From: Saccharomycopsis fibuligera x Saccharomycopsis cf. fibuligera
Taxonomy: Eukaryota > Ascomycota > Saccharomycetes > Ascoideales > Saccharomycopsidaceae
Assembly: GCA_001936135.1 (NCBI GenBank)
Contig: CP012816.1
Coordinates: 1,863,501 to 1,927,500 of the forward strand
Direction: 5' to 3'
Length of the DNA stretch: 64,000 nucleotides
Shown piece after piece: positions 1-12,421 of this stretch. The notes under the pieces were generated by a model. That model made no database searches. It was not told the DNA's origin and saw only the letters and a list, made by a program, of their open reading frames with translations. Both the position numbers and the translations under genes were made by a program. Each line of letters opens with the position of its first letter. The stretch's first letter is position 1.

Positions 1-3000
1 TGTCGACATCGTAGTCGTTTGTATTTTCATTTTCATTTTGGCCACTAGGGTCAGAGTTATTGATGTTGGCATTTGTTTTTTTATTTACATTCGCAATCAC
101 ATTCGCATTTACATCTTTATGTTCAGTTTCATTATCATCCATGTCCAAAGCTCTACTTTCACTAATACCGCTAGCAGATTTTTTATAATTATCACCGTAA
201 TTATCATTGATAAATTCTGTGTCACTGCCCTCGTCAAAGTTAGTCTTCCCTCCCACTTTCCCAACCTTTTCGACAGAATTGGAGAACAAATCGGCGTCAG
301 GAGTTGGAGAAACGCTATAAGAGTCAATATCAGGAACGCCTGAATGCAGTGAGTATGACCTGATGGCACGTCTTTTCGACGGCGATGTCCCCACCACTTC
401 AGTTTTATTTGTTTTTATTAGTTTCGTCGAGACCGTCATTGCTGTGTGAGGTGTATTTGATACTTTTTCATCATAAGCGCTCTTATTATTGGTAAGGGTT
501 TTGTCTGTTCTATTCATTGAATGATATGTATTGCGGTTTGAGTGCCCATTGCTGGTTCTCTGACTCCTGCTCCTATTCCTGCTCCTGCTAATGCTACTGC
601 TTCTACTTCTAGTGACCGAAATAGTACTATTCTTTCTGGGAGACTTTAAAGCAGATTTAGGCTTCACCTTCGGCAAATCAACATGGACAGCACTGCCACT
701 AACTCTATTTTCACCGCCGGCATCTTTATCATTTATCATACTGTTCTTGCCAACTTTATCGTCCTTGCCGCTTGCATTTATCTTATTTTCGTCTTCCTCA
801 TCCTCATCTTCATCTATAACGATTCTGCGCTTCTTGATCGCTTGCTTACCATTGGCACTCTTACCACTAATGTTGCTGAAGCCTTTACCACTCAAAAAAG
901 ATGAACTCTCGCCAACTGGATACCCATTCCCTAAACCTGGTTCCGCAGGATTAGTCTTTTGCTGCTTTGGTTGTTTTGAGTGTGCTGATTCGTGTTGATA
1001 TTGAGGTTCTTGCAGCCATTCACTGGTGGTATTTGCATTGCAAGGTACAAGTCGTCCAATAGGAATCTTCACGTCATTTTCCAATGCTTTTATGAGTGCT
1101 TCGTTATCCTCTTCAGTCTCTGCTACTTTATTGTTATCGCCATCATTGCCATTTCTGATACTATCACTTGCTATTTTGTCATTATTATTATTGTTTTCAT
1201 ATTTTTTGATTAACTCTCTAACATCAATGCGCAAAAGCCGTTCGTCATCTTCATCGACAATCATACTCTGGCGTTTAGCTTCAAGCTGCTTTATTAAGCC
1301 AATACGGCTATTTATTTCTTCTAATGTCTGGCGTTCAAGACTACGAGGATCTTCAATATCATCTTTCATGAAATTGATCAAGAAAGAAATAGCATTAGGG
1401 TCGTTGTTGGCTGTTGATGATGATGGCAATGTCGATGATAAGACAGAGCCAGTTTCTTTGGGGTTTTTCTGTGACATTGAGGATTCTCGTTTTGGATTGA
1501 TCTTAGCATCATTAGTGTTGGTGGTGGTATCACCAGTTCGCACAGTAGGAAAATTAGCTCTGGTTTGCTCCTCACTGGTCATAGTACTAATGTCAGTACG
1601 TTTGGCTGGTATGCCGCCAGAAGGTCCATAGATTAGCGGCCGCCAAAGCAAGTACTTTTGATTAGCACGAACGTAGTTTTTCTTTTCATATCTTTGCACG
1701 ACTGCATTGATTTTGGAAATATTTATTTTGATTGCGTATTTCCCCGTTATTGGATCTTTCGCTAAAGCATCCAAGTTTTCTAGTGCATAAACAACGTCTG
1801 AAGGAGTCAATCCAGTGGAGTTAGAAAGCTGCTCTATAGTGAGTTTAAGCAAAGGATTTTGATACTTGTAGTTTTCCAAAATGCTAAAGTCTGCCTTCTC
1901 TTTGGTGTTGTTGTTTTCTGTGAGTAATTTGTATGTTTTTTCAAAAACCTCATTCTCTGTAAGAATTTCTTTTATTTTGTAGGCTAACACTGTCTTCCAG
2001 TAGCTACGATATGAAAGCAAGCCAAAATTGGAAAGTGGTTTTTCTGGTGTTCCCACCTTAAACTCCATTCTCGACAACAAGTAACTAAAATCAATCAAGA
2101 AATTTCCATAACCTTTTCTTTGGTAAATAGGCAATGTTAACAAACACGACAAGTTGTAACTCACTGATGATAATTTCTCTTTAGAAAAATACCCAACAAA
2201 ATGGTACTGGCCATTGTCATCTATCTCTGTCAATATGTAGAACACAAACGGCTGTACATCAAAATACAATGTTTTTGAATTCAAGAATAACTTGGACAAC
2301 AAGCACAAGTTTTGGCAGTATAAGATATTTTTGCGACCATCAACTTCAAACATCGCAATCTTGTTTTCGGTATCTCGATAAATCTCGTTACCTGGAGGAT
2401 GATGCAACAGGCATTTCAAACTATGCCTTTGCATTACAAAAGCGGAGGAAGAGTACTTGAGGCAGAATTCGCAGATATGTAACACTTTGTGTTTGTTGTA
2501 TTCCTCAGGATACGGCGCACTGTACCACGTATCAATTTCGTATCCTCTAAAATGAATGCACTCTATTTTTTTAATTTTATGCATGCCAGAACCGAACTCA
2601 TTACTATTGATATTATCATGTTGGTCAAGCGTTCCATCGTTATCGAGCGATCTTTTCACCAATGTGCCATCGCTGTGCTGCCACCTTACTGATTCTGTAC
2701 GTTTGAATGTGTTTTCAAATATTTTTCGATCCAAATTCGTTGGTTGGGTTTTGAGAGTGTTTGCATCATCAATGTCGAGAGCCCCACGATACGGAAGCTC
2801 AGTGACATCGAAGCTATCGTCATCGGCATAGTCTGCAACTTGTTCAAAGCCGTAATTGCTGATGGTTGTCGTTGGTATATTGGTTTCATTCACAAGATTT
2901 AAGTCAGCTATGGTTTTACTATTGAAAATGGTGTTATCATTGACAAGCTTCTTCAAATTGATTTTGACCACGATGCTGAAACTGTTGCGAGAAACGGAAA

Positions 3001-3451
3001 CGAGGCCACCGGTGTCGCTAGCGCTACCGCCGGGAAGCCTTCGCTGCTCACGGAGGGAACTGAGCCTCTTTTCACCTTCCATAGCACCAAGCAATGAATC
3101 TGTCTGCATCAGAAGTTGTAGCTGTTCACGATTTCGTAGCTGGCGTGTCCTGGCGTTAACGCTAGAGCTACTAATCATGTTACTAGTGTCAGCTTTGATA
3201 ATCTGCTCTGTGATTACCTCATATGTCTTGTTATCAGGTATCTTCAAGCTGCGCAACAAATTTTGTAGTTTCTTCTGCTTGCGGGAGAGCTCTTTCTGCT
3301 TATCACCAAGTTTTTCTTTAGTGTTGTTCTTGGGCGGTTCGCTATTTCTGGCATCGCCACTGCTATTGTCGTTATGATTGTTATTGTTATTGTTATTGTT
3401 GAACTCGGTACCTCCGTGGGGGCTTTCGGATCCGCTGCTGGCAGAGACCAT
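1..3451 (-). CDS. SAS3: MYST histone acetyltransferase, Sas3-like (C-terminus cut by window edge)
   Basis: Lysine acetyltransferase of the MYST family, catalytic subunit of the NuA3-type complex acting on histone H3 in the nucleus. The frame is open from the ATG at 3451 to base 1, so about 1150 residues are present and the stop lies outside. A C2HC finger is visible (C327, C330, H343, C347), followed by the HPPGNEIYR block, the catalytic-type Cys436 in SCLLTLP, the acetyl-CoA loop QRKGYG at 444-449, and Glu470 in TPEKPLSNFGLLSY. The N-terminal 290 residues are low-complexity, and the tail after about 610 is long, acidic and Ser/Asn-rich, as known for Sas3. The in-frame TAG about 30 bases upstream fixes the start. 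Esa1 and Sas2 are shorter and lack the long acidic tail, so Sas3 is preferred. Confidence 0.85.
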   Translation of the reverse strand, partial: MVSASSGSESPHGGTEFNNNNNNNNHNDNSSGDARNSEPPKNNTKEKLGDKQKELSRKQKKLQNLLRSLKIPDNKTYEVITEQIIKADTSNMISSSSVNARTRQLRNREQLQLLMQTDSLLGAMEGEKRLSSLREQRRLPGGSASDTGGLVSVSRNSFSIVVKINLKKLVNDNTIFNSKTIADLNLVNETNIPTTTISNYGFEQVADYADDDSFDVTELPYRGALDIDDANTLKTQPTNLDRKIFENTFKRTESVRWQHSDGTLVKRSLDNDGTLDQHDNINSNEFGSGMHKIKKIECIHFRGYEIDTWYSAPYPEEYNKHKVLHICEFCLKYSSSAFVMQRHSLKCLLHHPPGNEIYRDTENKIAMFEVDGRKNILYCQNLCLLSKLFLNSKTLYFDVQPFVFYILTEIDDNGQYHFVGYFSKEKLSSVSYNLSCLLTLPIYQRKGYGNFLIDFSYLLSRMEFKVGTPEKPLSNFGLLSYRSYWKTVLAYKIKEILTENEVFEKTYKLLTENNNTKEKADFSILENYKYQNPLLKLTIEQLSNSTGLTPSDVVYALENLDALAKDPITGKYAIKINISKINAVVQRYEKKNYVRANQKYLLWRPLIYGPSGGIPAKRTDISTMTSEEQTRANFPTVRTGDTTTNTNDAKINPKRESSMSQKNPKETGSVLSSTLPSSSTANNDPNAISFLINFMKDDIEDPRSLERQTLEEINSRIGLIKQLEAKRQSMIVDEDDERLLRIDVRELIKKYENNNNNDKIASDSIRNGNDGDNNKVAETEEDNEALIKALENDVKIPIGRLVPCNANTTSEWLQEPQYQHESAHSKQPKQQKTNPAEPGLGNGYPVGESSSFLSGKGFSNISGKSANGKQAIKKRRIVIDEDEDEEDENKINASGKDDKVGKNSMINDKDAGGENRVSGSAVHVDLPKVKPKSALKSPRKNSTISVTRSRSSSISRSRNRSRSQRTSNGHSNRNTYHSMNRTDKTLTNNKSAYDEKVSNTPHTAMTVSTKLIKTNKTEVVGTSPSKRRAIRSYSLHSGVPDIDSYSVSPTPDADLFSNSVEKVGKVGGKTNFDEGSDTEFINDNYGDNYKKSASGISESRALDMDDNETEHKDVNANVIANVNKKTNANINNSDPSGQNENENTNDYDVD

Positions 3452-3919
3452 GAGCACAGCTGCATTCAGATGAGGATTTGTGGTCGACTAGCAAGCGAGT
3501 GTTATGAGTATCTGGTGTGTTCTCTGTTGTGGTCTGCTTCTTCTGCTCTAATCTTCTCTTCTCATCACCGTTAGTCAATGTCCTCAGTATTAATGATGAT
3601 TTTCTCAAAGACAAAATAACGGATCACGTGGGCAACCTTCTGGTTCCATGATCGCCACAGGCATTCCGAACATCGCAACCTTCTCCGAATCATCAGCTCC
3701 GAAATAACGAGACGAGGACAAAAATGAGAAATACAAGCTTACACCCGTATAAAGCTAAGCTATAGTAAGCCATTCTGCGAACATTCATTACTGCTGCTTT
3801 ACCCAATGGTGGTTTTCCAGGATTTCATGCTTATCTGCCATACCCTCATACCTTTTTGACCCTTTAGCGCTCTTACCCTATTTAATGCAAAATTACCTTC
3901 GGCACTTTGAGCTACTATC
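3452..3919. promoter_or_regulatory. Divergent intergenic region between SAS3 and the zinc-cluster gene
   Basis: This 468-bp stretch separates two divergent starts and should hold both promoters. CACGTG occurs near 3626. A minus-strand open frame from 3614 overlaps the SAS3 start out of frame and could be an upstream ORF. No RNA gene is visible. Confidence 0.5.
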
Positions 3920-6900
3920 ATGACTCCTACCCAACCAAAAGAGCCCAAGAACTTATCCAAAAGTCTTACCGAGAACTATCGCAAGAAGCGTCGAATTGTT
4001 CCTGATGAGAAGCGAAAAAGGGCCCTCTTTAGCTGCGACCGTTGCAAGCAACGCAAGATCAAGTGTAACCGAATCAAGATTACCGAAGAAGGGGGCCTTG
4101 ATGTCCATTATGATGACACCACCCGCTGTTTGAACTGTGAAAAAGCCAATGCTGAGTGTGTCACCCAGCTTCCACGAAAAAAGCGGCAGTACTACCAGCA
4201 CACAGATCGCTTTGAGTTCCATTTCCAGGTACTTATGAGTCTTATCGGAGGTTTATGTCCTGAACTTGATCCTCTGGACATGGGCCAGTTGATTAGTTAC
4301 GGCCGATCCAAAAACATCCACATGCCTGACTACGCTGAGTTTTTGGCAAAAAGCAAAGCTAGCTTTCTTGAAAGGGCCGACTACGCCCCTCTTATCTCTC
4401 TGTATGTTCCAACTGTTTCGCCAGAGCCCAAGTCAGAAACAGAGACAAATGTACTGAGTAGTGCTGCTGTTCATTCTACCTCAATTTCAGTACCAACTTC
4501 AGCGCCTACCTTGGCTTCTACTGAGTATGACGATATTATATCAAATTCCACTGAGAAAAAACGATCAATGGCGAAATCAGAAGAGTCGAAGGCAAATGAT
4601 TTACCTAAATCCACTGTCAACTGTTCTACTTCGAAAAATGCAGCTTTTCAGCCCAAGTGCAATGACAAAGCTAGTAATAAGCTTATAGTGTCGCATCCGC
4701 TGCAACACAGTAGTACTAGTGCTGTTCTCAAATTAAATGATTATGGCGTTGAAAGGTTGGTTTACGACCTCGAAAACAAACCATACTACGTCGGCTATGC
4801 TAGTACTGGGGCCCTTTTTAGCGGTGTGTGTAGCTTGGTGTTGAAAGACTCGTTGAAAACAAAGACTGCTTCTTACAATCAGGTTTACACTTATTCTAAT
4901 GCTGAAATTAAAGATTACCAGCAGCGCAAATCGTTCGCCTTCCATGAAAGATCGCCTACCGAAGTCGGTAAAGCACCATTAGTAACCATGGCTTCCGATC
5001 TAATTCCCCTGTGGGCCAAAGTTCCCGACGTGCATTTGATCAGTAAAGAAGAGGCAGATTTCTATGTGGAGATATTTTTCAGCAAAATCCATCATTACTA
5101 TTATATCTTTAGTGAGGATACTTTCAGAGAACGTTACAAACAGTTTTGGCTAGAAATTGCTGCGCTTTCCGGAGCAAATGAAAAGTTCAATAACACTAAT
5201 GAGAATGACCGATTCGAGAAAATCTCAAAAATTCGAAATACATCCAGTAATTGGATTTTTTGTATTTATTTAGTATGGATTCTCGGAGCAGAGTTTAAGC
5301 CATACCCAAACGGCGAACTCAATGGAGATCTCATTGATAAGTTTGTTGACCTAATTAAGCTTGGGCTCCCAAACATTATCTTGAGGCCAAGCTTGCTAGG
5401 AATAAGATGTCTTTATCTTTTAGCAGTACATTACAATTCTTGCAGGAACAAAAATTCTGCATGGATGCTCATTGGGATAGCTGGCCGGCAAGCTATTTCC
5501 CTTGGCCTTCATAGGGATACAGGGGTATTAAATCTTCGCTTAAAGCGGCCAATTTCATTAAGAAAGCAGATATGGTGGTCGGTTTATATTTTCGAAGTGA
5601 CTATGGGATCCACTTTTGGCAGACCGTCTATCATTGTCGAGAAAGATATAAACATTGGCTATCCAACAGACATATATGTAAAGCCAGGCGAAGAAGATTT
5701 TCTTTCTTACTACTTAGAAAATATCAAATTGACTAGATGCTTGAATGAAATCTTCCAAGTCAGAAGAATGATATATGACAAAGAAAATGAAACTCCATTA
5801 AGTTTAAACATTATAACAAAAACATTAGTCATTAGAAAAAAGCTTTTGGAATTCAAAGAGAACTTAAAAATAAAAAGAATGGATTCCCAAGCAGCCATTG
5901 AGAACTTGAAAGTCAATTTCAGTAATAAAAAAATCAAGTCAACTTACGACATCAAAAGATACAAGCTAGATTTAAGTCTTAACTATAACTGCTACATGAT
6001 CACTATGAGCTTACCCTTTATCTTGTACGTTGTTAATATCTTAGTAGCCAAGCCTGACTACTTATGCCATTTAGACGAGCCGATTGTTGCCATTCTTACG
6101 AGTGGTATTGAAAGTGCTATTGAATTGAGTAAGTTGTTATACATATACCATGAGCTAGATATCTTGGAAGGAAACTTGTTTTCAGATATATTTTTTGGCT
6201 ACATTGCCAGTATGGTACTTGTGCTTGTATTTATTATGTTCAAGACTGTCAGTAACATGGAGAAAAGTGGTATGGATACCACTAATGTACATCATTTACT
6301 CGAACAGCTAAAAGTGGACGATGGAAAAAAACTAGTGGATATCAATTTGATTATGCAAACAATTTACCGCACCAGGTTGGTGATGACTAGCCCCAAAATA
6401 AGACTTGGCACTACTATACAGCGGGCCATTGACGTGGTGGAAAAACTTTTGCATGATATTGGAATTGTCAGCATTTTGGATAAGATGTTTGCCACCAAAC
6501 AAGCCAACACCTCTTTTGAGATATCGAGTGATAGTAAAAGTAGCAACAATACAAATAACAAGGACACATTTGATAAACATGTTGGTGGTAATGGTGCCGT
6601 ATCGGAGCATGAGCAAAACCCAAACAGCGTTGGACCAAAGATTAATCCGAAAAGCACTGCTACTACCACCAAAAATACACACGGGACTGAAATTCTCGAT
6701 GGTATTGACGTTAACCCTGAATTTGCTTTCCAACGCGCCAAGCAAATAGCTTATTCTCGAACCCAATACAATGATATGATAGAAAATAATTATAAGAACT
6801 ACATGAAGCTTCGAGACATAGCTATTCCTGACATTGACAAGCAGAAATTGAAGAACCTTAATGTCACGGCCTATACTTTTCAGAGTCAGGTGCCAAGACT

Positions 6901-7897
6901 TGAATCAGGGCCAATACTAAATAAGGCTGAGGCCAGTCGCGATGAGACGGCTGCCAAAGTCTTTGGTGATAAAGAAAATAACAGTGATGATAAAAGTAAA
7001 AATACGCAAAATCCTTCTATTGTTGACAGTACCCGCAGTTTCAAACAACAAGGTTCCAACTGGAACCCATCTCTCCCATCATTGCCATCATTGTCAAATA
7101 ACAATACCGTTGATACAGTCAATAGTAATATTGCCTCGACAGCACCGGTTGCTTCAATTAACCCAAACCTAGTACCATCAACAGCAGAAACTACTGCAAG
7201 CGGGCCACCCAAAACCATAGATATGGGTTGTTACTTTTCTAGTGTGCCCAATAACCTAAACTTTGCCAATACGGACGATGGTGACCAGCTATTTAATAAC
7301 ATCAGTAACGTCGATAACAGCAGTATCTTCAATTCAAATCTCAACAACTTCCCTAATAACAGCAGCAATAACAAGCCTCTGTTTTGGAGCTTCAACAATT
7401 TAAATTTGCAAAGTGAAGATCTTCGGCTTAACGCGGACGCTGTCGATTCATTTCTCCAGACATCTCAGAATGCATCATTTTTACCGTTTGTGGTTCCTGA
7501 TCAAGCATTATATGCGAAGCTCATAGAGGCTAGTTGTGGAAATTTCAACGCTACAAACACTAATAATGGTCTAAATAGTGGGTTTTACAATACTGTGTCT
7601 AACGCAAATCAAAATTCAAATCAACCACAAACTAATTCAACTATAAGTGGTGGAATTAATGTGAACAATGTTGATGGTAGCACTGCTATTTTTAATGAGG
7701 GGAGACATACTGATGATGCGAGTGTAGACACTAAAGCAACGCCAACTATTGCAGGCACTCCAAGTGCGCTTGATGGATATGAATATGCCGGTAACACTGA
7801 TGTCAATATCTCAACAACAGGTGCCGGTGTGCCGTCGCTGTTTGACTGGAATCAAATGCAACTTCAGTCATTCTTGGACGAGTGGAGTGAGCATTAA
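3920..7897 (+). CDS. Large Zn2Cys6 transcription factor with fungal-specific regulatory domain
   Basis: Predicted nuclear DNA-binding regulator of 1325 residues. The zinc cluster sits near the N-terminus after a basic stretch: C39, C42, C49, C70, C73, C80, giving spacing C-x2-C-x6-C-x20-C-x2-C-x6-C. The 20-residue gap between the third and fourth Cys is longer than the usual 5-12. A basic run (RKKR) follows. Residues about 380-640 match the fungal-specific transcription factor domain, including a block with GLHRD, then RKQIWWSVY and TFGRPS. The C-terminal 500 residues are Asn/Ser/Thr-rich with scattered acidic and aromatic residues, a typical activation region, ending SFLDEWSEH. I do not recognise the specific orthologue and assign no target pathway. 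Divergent from SAS3. Confidence 0.85.
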   Translation: MTPTQPKEPKNLSKSLTENYRKKRRIVPDEKRKRALFSCDRCKQRKIKCNRIKITEEGGLDVHYDDTTRCLNCEKANAECVTQLPRKKRQYYQHTDRFEFHFQVLMSLIGGLCPELDPLDMGQLISYGRSKNIHMPDYAEFLAKSKASFLERADYAPLISLYVPTVSPEPKSETETNVLSSAAVHSTSISVPTSAPTLASTEYDDIISNSTEKKRSMAKSEESKANDLPKSTVNCSTSKNAAFQPKCNDKASNKLIVSHPLQHSSTSAVLKLNDYGVERLVYDLENKPYYVGYASTGALFSGVCSLVLKDSLKTKTASYNQVYTYSNAEIKDYQQRKSFAFHERSPTEVGKAPLVTMASDLIPLWAKVPDVHLISKEEADFYVEIFFSKIHHYYYIFSEDTFRERYKQFWLEIAALSGANEKFNNTNENDRFEKISKIRNTSSNWIFCIYLVWILGAEFKPYPNGELNGDLIDKFVDLIKLGLPNIILRPSLLGIRCLYLLAVHYNSCRNKNSAWMLIGIAGRQAISLGLHRDTGVLNLRLKRPISLRKQIWWSVYIFEVTMGSTFGRPSIIVEKDINIGYPTDIYVKPGEEDFLSYYLENIKLTRCLNEIFQVRRMIYDKENETPLSLNIITKTLVIRKKLLEFKENLKIKRMDSQAAIENLKVNFSNKKIKSTYDIKRYKLDLSLNYNCYMITMSLPFILYVVNILVAKPDYLCHLDEPIVAILTSGIESAIELSKLLYIYHELDILEGNLFSDIFFGYIASMVLVLVFIMFKTVSNMEKSGMDTTNVHHLLEQLKVDDGKKLVDINLIMQTIYRTRLVMTSPKIRLGTTIQRAIDVVEKLLHDIGIVSILDKMFATKQANTSFEISSDSKSSNNTNNKDTFDKHVGGNGAVSEHEQNPNSVGPKINPKSTATTTKNTHGTEILDGIDVNPEFAFQRAKQIAYSRTQYNDMIENNYKNYMKLRDIAIPDIDKQKLKNLNVTAYTFQSQVPRLESGPILNKAEASRDETAAKVFGDKENNSDDKSKNTQNPSIVDSTRSFKQQGSNWNPSLPSLPSLSNNNTVDTVNSNIASTAPVASINPNLVPSTAETTASGPPKTIDMGCYFSSVPNNLNFANTDDGDQLFNNISNVDNSSIFNSNLNNFPNNSSNNKPLFWSFNNLNLQSEDLRLNADAVDSFLQTSQNASFLPFVVPDQALYAKLIEASCGNFNATNTNNGLNSGFYNTVSNANQNSNQPQTNSTISGGINVNNVDGSTAIFNEGRHTDDASVDTKATPTIAGTPSALDGYEYAGNTDVNISTTGAGVPSLFDWNQMQLQSFLDEWSEH

Positions 7898-8130
7898 GGA
7901 TTGAATTTTACGATGAAGAACAAATTATCGAGAGACTTGTTGACTAGAAAGGTTTTCCAGTGCTATAGGTGTGTATTATTATAATAAGTATTCTAAAGAA
8001 GCATCCTGCTTATTGTTGATGTTTGTTGTTTTTAGTTTACTGTGAGTTTGACTTTTGTTTTAATTCTTTTGTATTCACATTTGTGTACTTTAAACCTAAA
8101 CCACTTTTCTTATCTGAAGCTGTTCCTGGT

Positions 8131-8643
8131 TTATTTATTCCAAATAAACCGTTTGCCGTAAAGAGTAGCATTTGCCAACGCCCCTACCGTCAACATCACT
8201 GGCCACGGTCTACCATATTTCACCGCATTGATCGTATTACGCCCATTAGCCAAAACATACAACGCCAGCCATGCCATAGTAAACCCAGCTCCATTCAAAT
8301 AATCGCCATCGTAAGCCATATACCCACCCAAAGCGGTAGCAGCACCAAACAAAGCCACTGACAAATTACTAGGCCCCACTCTTATCAAGTTTTTAGCGGC
8401 ATGGCCAGCACCAGCAACGGTAGCTGAATCGATTTTCGGTGCTCTAGAGAAAAGTTTGAATGGCGAGGAAAGAAGACCAACCCTGACAGGTACTTGCGAT
8501 TTGGATACTAGAGGACTTGCCAAGAGAGCCGAGGCGAATGTCCAGGCGGGATATGGTGTCAACGTGTAAGCATAAGCTCTTTGGTATAAGGATTGAGTTT
8601 CCTGTTTGACTTTTTGCTCGGCCTGTTCCACTGCGGTAGGCAT
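8131..8643 (-). CDS. AIM19: Aim19-like mitochondrial membrane protein
   Basis: Small protein of 170 residues resembling S. cerevisiae Aim19, a mitochondrial protein of unknown biochemical function linked to mitochondrial inheritance. Matching features recalled from that family are the TPYPA motif near residue 30, the central GAxxxxGxYMxYDxDxxNGAGF block around 110-125, and the C-terminal KYGRPWP followed by ANAxLYGKRF. Several moderately hydrophobic segments suggest membrane association. It is convergent with the zinc-cluster gene, whose stop lies 233 bp away. Confidence 0.8.
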   Translation of the reverse strand: MPTAVEQAEQKVKQETQSLYQRAYAYTLTPYPAWTFASALLASPLVSKSQVPVRVGLLSSPFKLFSRAPKIDSATVAGAGHAAKNLIRVGPSNLSVALFGAATALGGYMAYDGDYLNGAGFTMAWLALYVLANGRNTINAVKYGRPWPVMLTVGALANATLYGKRFIWNK

Positions 8644-9192
8644 ATCGTTTGGTTCTGTGCTGTATTGTGCGTTGTTATCAAAGAGTTCCTTGATGATTTA
8701 AGTACTGCTTGCAACGGGAATTGAGATAGCTGGTGCGGTGCGTGCGGTGCGTGCTCTAGACAAACCTGGCCAACTGTTAGTGTCGATGCGAAAAAATCGA
8801 GTCTGGCTTACATCCACAATTTCAATGGTTCTGTAGGTGAGGAAGAATCAGAATTGGACGACAAAACATACTCGAAATTGCCCTCGATGCATTGAAGCTT
8901 GCTGCTCGGATCCTGTATATGCTCTGCAGGCAGCAATTCCAAGTTTGTAGAAAAGCAACACTTCGCACCGCACAGGAGAAATAGCCAGCGAGGAACCCTC
9001 AGCAAACAGGACTTGAGGTGCTCCACTCAAGGCCCATATCAGTGCCAAACTACAAGTCACGTAAAACTCAAAGACTGGGAATGGATTAAAAGCAAGACTA
9101 ATGTACACTATAGAACACATAAAAAATAGAAACTATAAGAAAAAAAATAATAAACCCTCAAAAAATATTCGTAACCCAAAGCGTCGCGTTGA
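8644..9192. other. Intergenic: AIM19 promoter side and histone H4 3' region
   Basis: 549 bp between the AIM19 start and the H4 stop. Short open frames here overlap each other on both strands and lack family features. No RNA gene or repeat element seen. Confidence 0.4.
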
Positions 9193-10729
<1,537 letters not shown>

Positions 10730-11176
10730 GCACGCTCATGGTAGTAATTTGACGGTTCTTTGGTTTCCTTTTCGTACTTTTTTCATTTCATATTTTCAGG
10801 GTGTTTTTGGTTTTAATTTTTTTTACAGTGTATATTAGCTCAAATTTACGTTTAAACATAGTGTTAAGGTCTACTGTAGAAAAGTTTCTCCTGAACTGGT
10901 TTTAAATCATGATTGGTGCATTAAATGTAAACTCTAAGTTGGCGTAGCAAGGCGGCCAGCAAGAAAGAATGATTGCACAACAAAAAACAGCTCGCAATCT
11001 AAGAAAATAAAACATACAAATTAGAACGTTAGGTAAGACAATAAAAGAACAAGAAAAGGCTCCACTGAGAACAGGTCGCACAAATGCCAATTACATTAAA
11101 AACGTAAACCACGAAAAAATAAAAGATCCCTAAAATAAAAAGATAAAAAAAACCAACAGTTCAAGAATGGCTGAAA
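10730..11176. other. Convergent 3' intergenic region, H3 / SDS3
   Basis: 447 AT-rich bases between two stop codons. T-rich stretches just after H3 and A-rich stretches before SDS3 (3' of each mRNA) fit polyadenylation regions. Nothing else seen. Confidence 0.4.
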
Positions 11177-12421
11177 TCACCTCTTTTTACCACTACTACC
11201 ACTCCCAGTACTTACCAGCACATCGCTAGTGAAAATAGTCTGCGCGTGTGAGCTTTTTTCCAACACACTTTCCAAAATCACCAAATCATCATGAACTTCC
11301 TCTGGTTTCAAACCACTGACTCCCGTAAACTGTTTCTGTTTCGTTCTTGATGAGCTTTTATTTCCACCACTTCCGCCGCCATGAGCACCTCCATGGCCAT
11401 AACTGGACTTGTTTCCGCCGGAGCTTGAGTAATGCTTGCCAAACAAAATCTCGCTTAGAGAATTATTATCGCTGAAAAAATTGGCTTCGTCATTGGAGGC
11501 AGAAGAATAAGATCTGGTGTTATGCGGGCCGCCAGCTGCTGCTGCGGCTCTAGCTGTTTGAACTCGTCTGCGCTTGTTGTTGGATGATGATGAATAGTAG
11601 CCAGGCATGCTGGAGTCGTTGCCAGACAAATTAGAGTCCGTATTGTATGAGGACTCCATTGCCGTGTTTCTGGTGGTACGTCTCATTCCGCGTCTGCTGG
11701 CTAGCGGGTTGGAACTATTGTTGGTGTCTGAAAAGCCAGAGAGCAAGCTATTCATTGCAGCGCCGTTTTCTGTGAGAGAGAGAAGCTTTTTCTTTGGCGA
11801 GTTTCTCGAAGAGTCCTCAAATTGATGATGTTTTTGGTCATGGCCATGGCCGTTGCCGGTATTATTGCCGTTGCTATTATTGCTGCTGTCATTGTTAATG
11901 AGATCAATGTCTATGCTATAGTGGTTCACATTGGCCAAGTCTTTCAACACTTTGTCTTCTTTGAGAAGCCTTATTTTTCTCGTTAATTTATCATACAACT
12001 TGTCCTTGATGATTTTGATGAAGGTGTCGTACTCCTCGTTGATCTTCTCCACGTCTTCCCTGGCCTCCTTCTCTACTTTCGACACTTGGTAATTCTCCCA
12101 TAGTCTAAGTCTAGTAAGCTCATAGTCTCTTCTTTCTTGACTATCTCTTAGCTTTTCCAAATATAAGTCATTGGTCTCACTATGCGTGCTGCTCAAGTCT
12201 TGCTGGAGATCGCTCAAGCTGGATTTGTAGTACTCGTTTTTTTGCTCAAAAAAGTTTTCCTCTAAGCTTAGGAGCCGGTTAGTAATGGTGACTTTCTTCT
12301 TATCTTTCTTCGGGAGGCTCTGATTGTTGTAGTATTGATTGCGAAGCTCCAGTGGCACTCCGGAGTAACCTGGGTGATTTATCTCCACCAAGCCAGTCTG
12401 ATATATTGACCGTTTTGACAT
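11177..12421 (-). CDS. SDS3: Sds3-like subunit of the Rpd3L histone deacetylase complex
   Basis: Predicted 414-residue nuclear corepressor subunit that holds the Rpd3L deacetylase complex together. I start at the ATG at 12421 (MSKRSIYQTG); the open frame continues 34 codons upstream but that part is hydrophobic and unlike the family. Residues about 40-170 form the charged coiled-coil Sds3 region, including a block with ERRDYELxRLRLWENYQVSKVEKEAREDVEK. The C-terminal GLKPEEVHDDLVILE motif matches the Sds3 end motif LKPDEVTEDISLI as I remember it. Between them is a Ser/Asn/Gly-rich linker. Dep1 is the main alternative but lacks this C-terminal motif. Confidence 0.8.
   Translation of the reverse strand: MSKRSIYQTGLVEINHPGYSGVPLELRNQYYNNQSLPKKDKKKVTITNRLLSLEENFFEQKNEYYKSSLSDLQQDLSSTHSETNDLYLEKLRDSQERRDYELTRLRLWENYQVSKVEKEAREDVEKINEEYDTFIKIIKDKLYDKLTRKIRLLKEDKVLKDLANVNHYSIDIDLINNDSSNNSNGNNTGNGHGHDQKHHQFEDSSRNSPKKKLLSLTENGAAMNSLLSGFSDTNNSSNPLASRRGMRRTTRNTAMESSYNTDSNLSGNDSSMPGYYSSSSNNKRRRVQTARAAAAAGGPHNTRSYSSASNDEANFFSDNNSLSEILFGKHYSSSGGNKSSYGHGGAHGGGSGGNKSSSRTKQKQFTGVSGLKPEEVHDDLVILESVLEKSSHAQTIFTSDVLVSTGSGSSGKKR

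Noticed and set aside
3393-3614. Alternative N-terminus for SAS3 in another frame
   Set aside because: It stays out of frame with the acetyltransferase and no intron signals join them; it may be an upstream ORF at most.
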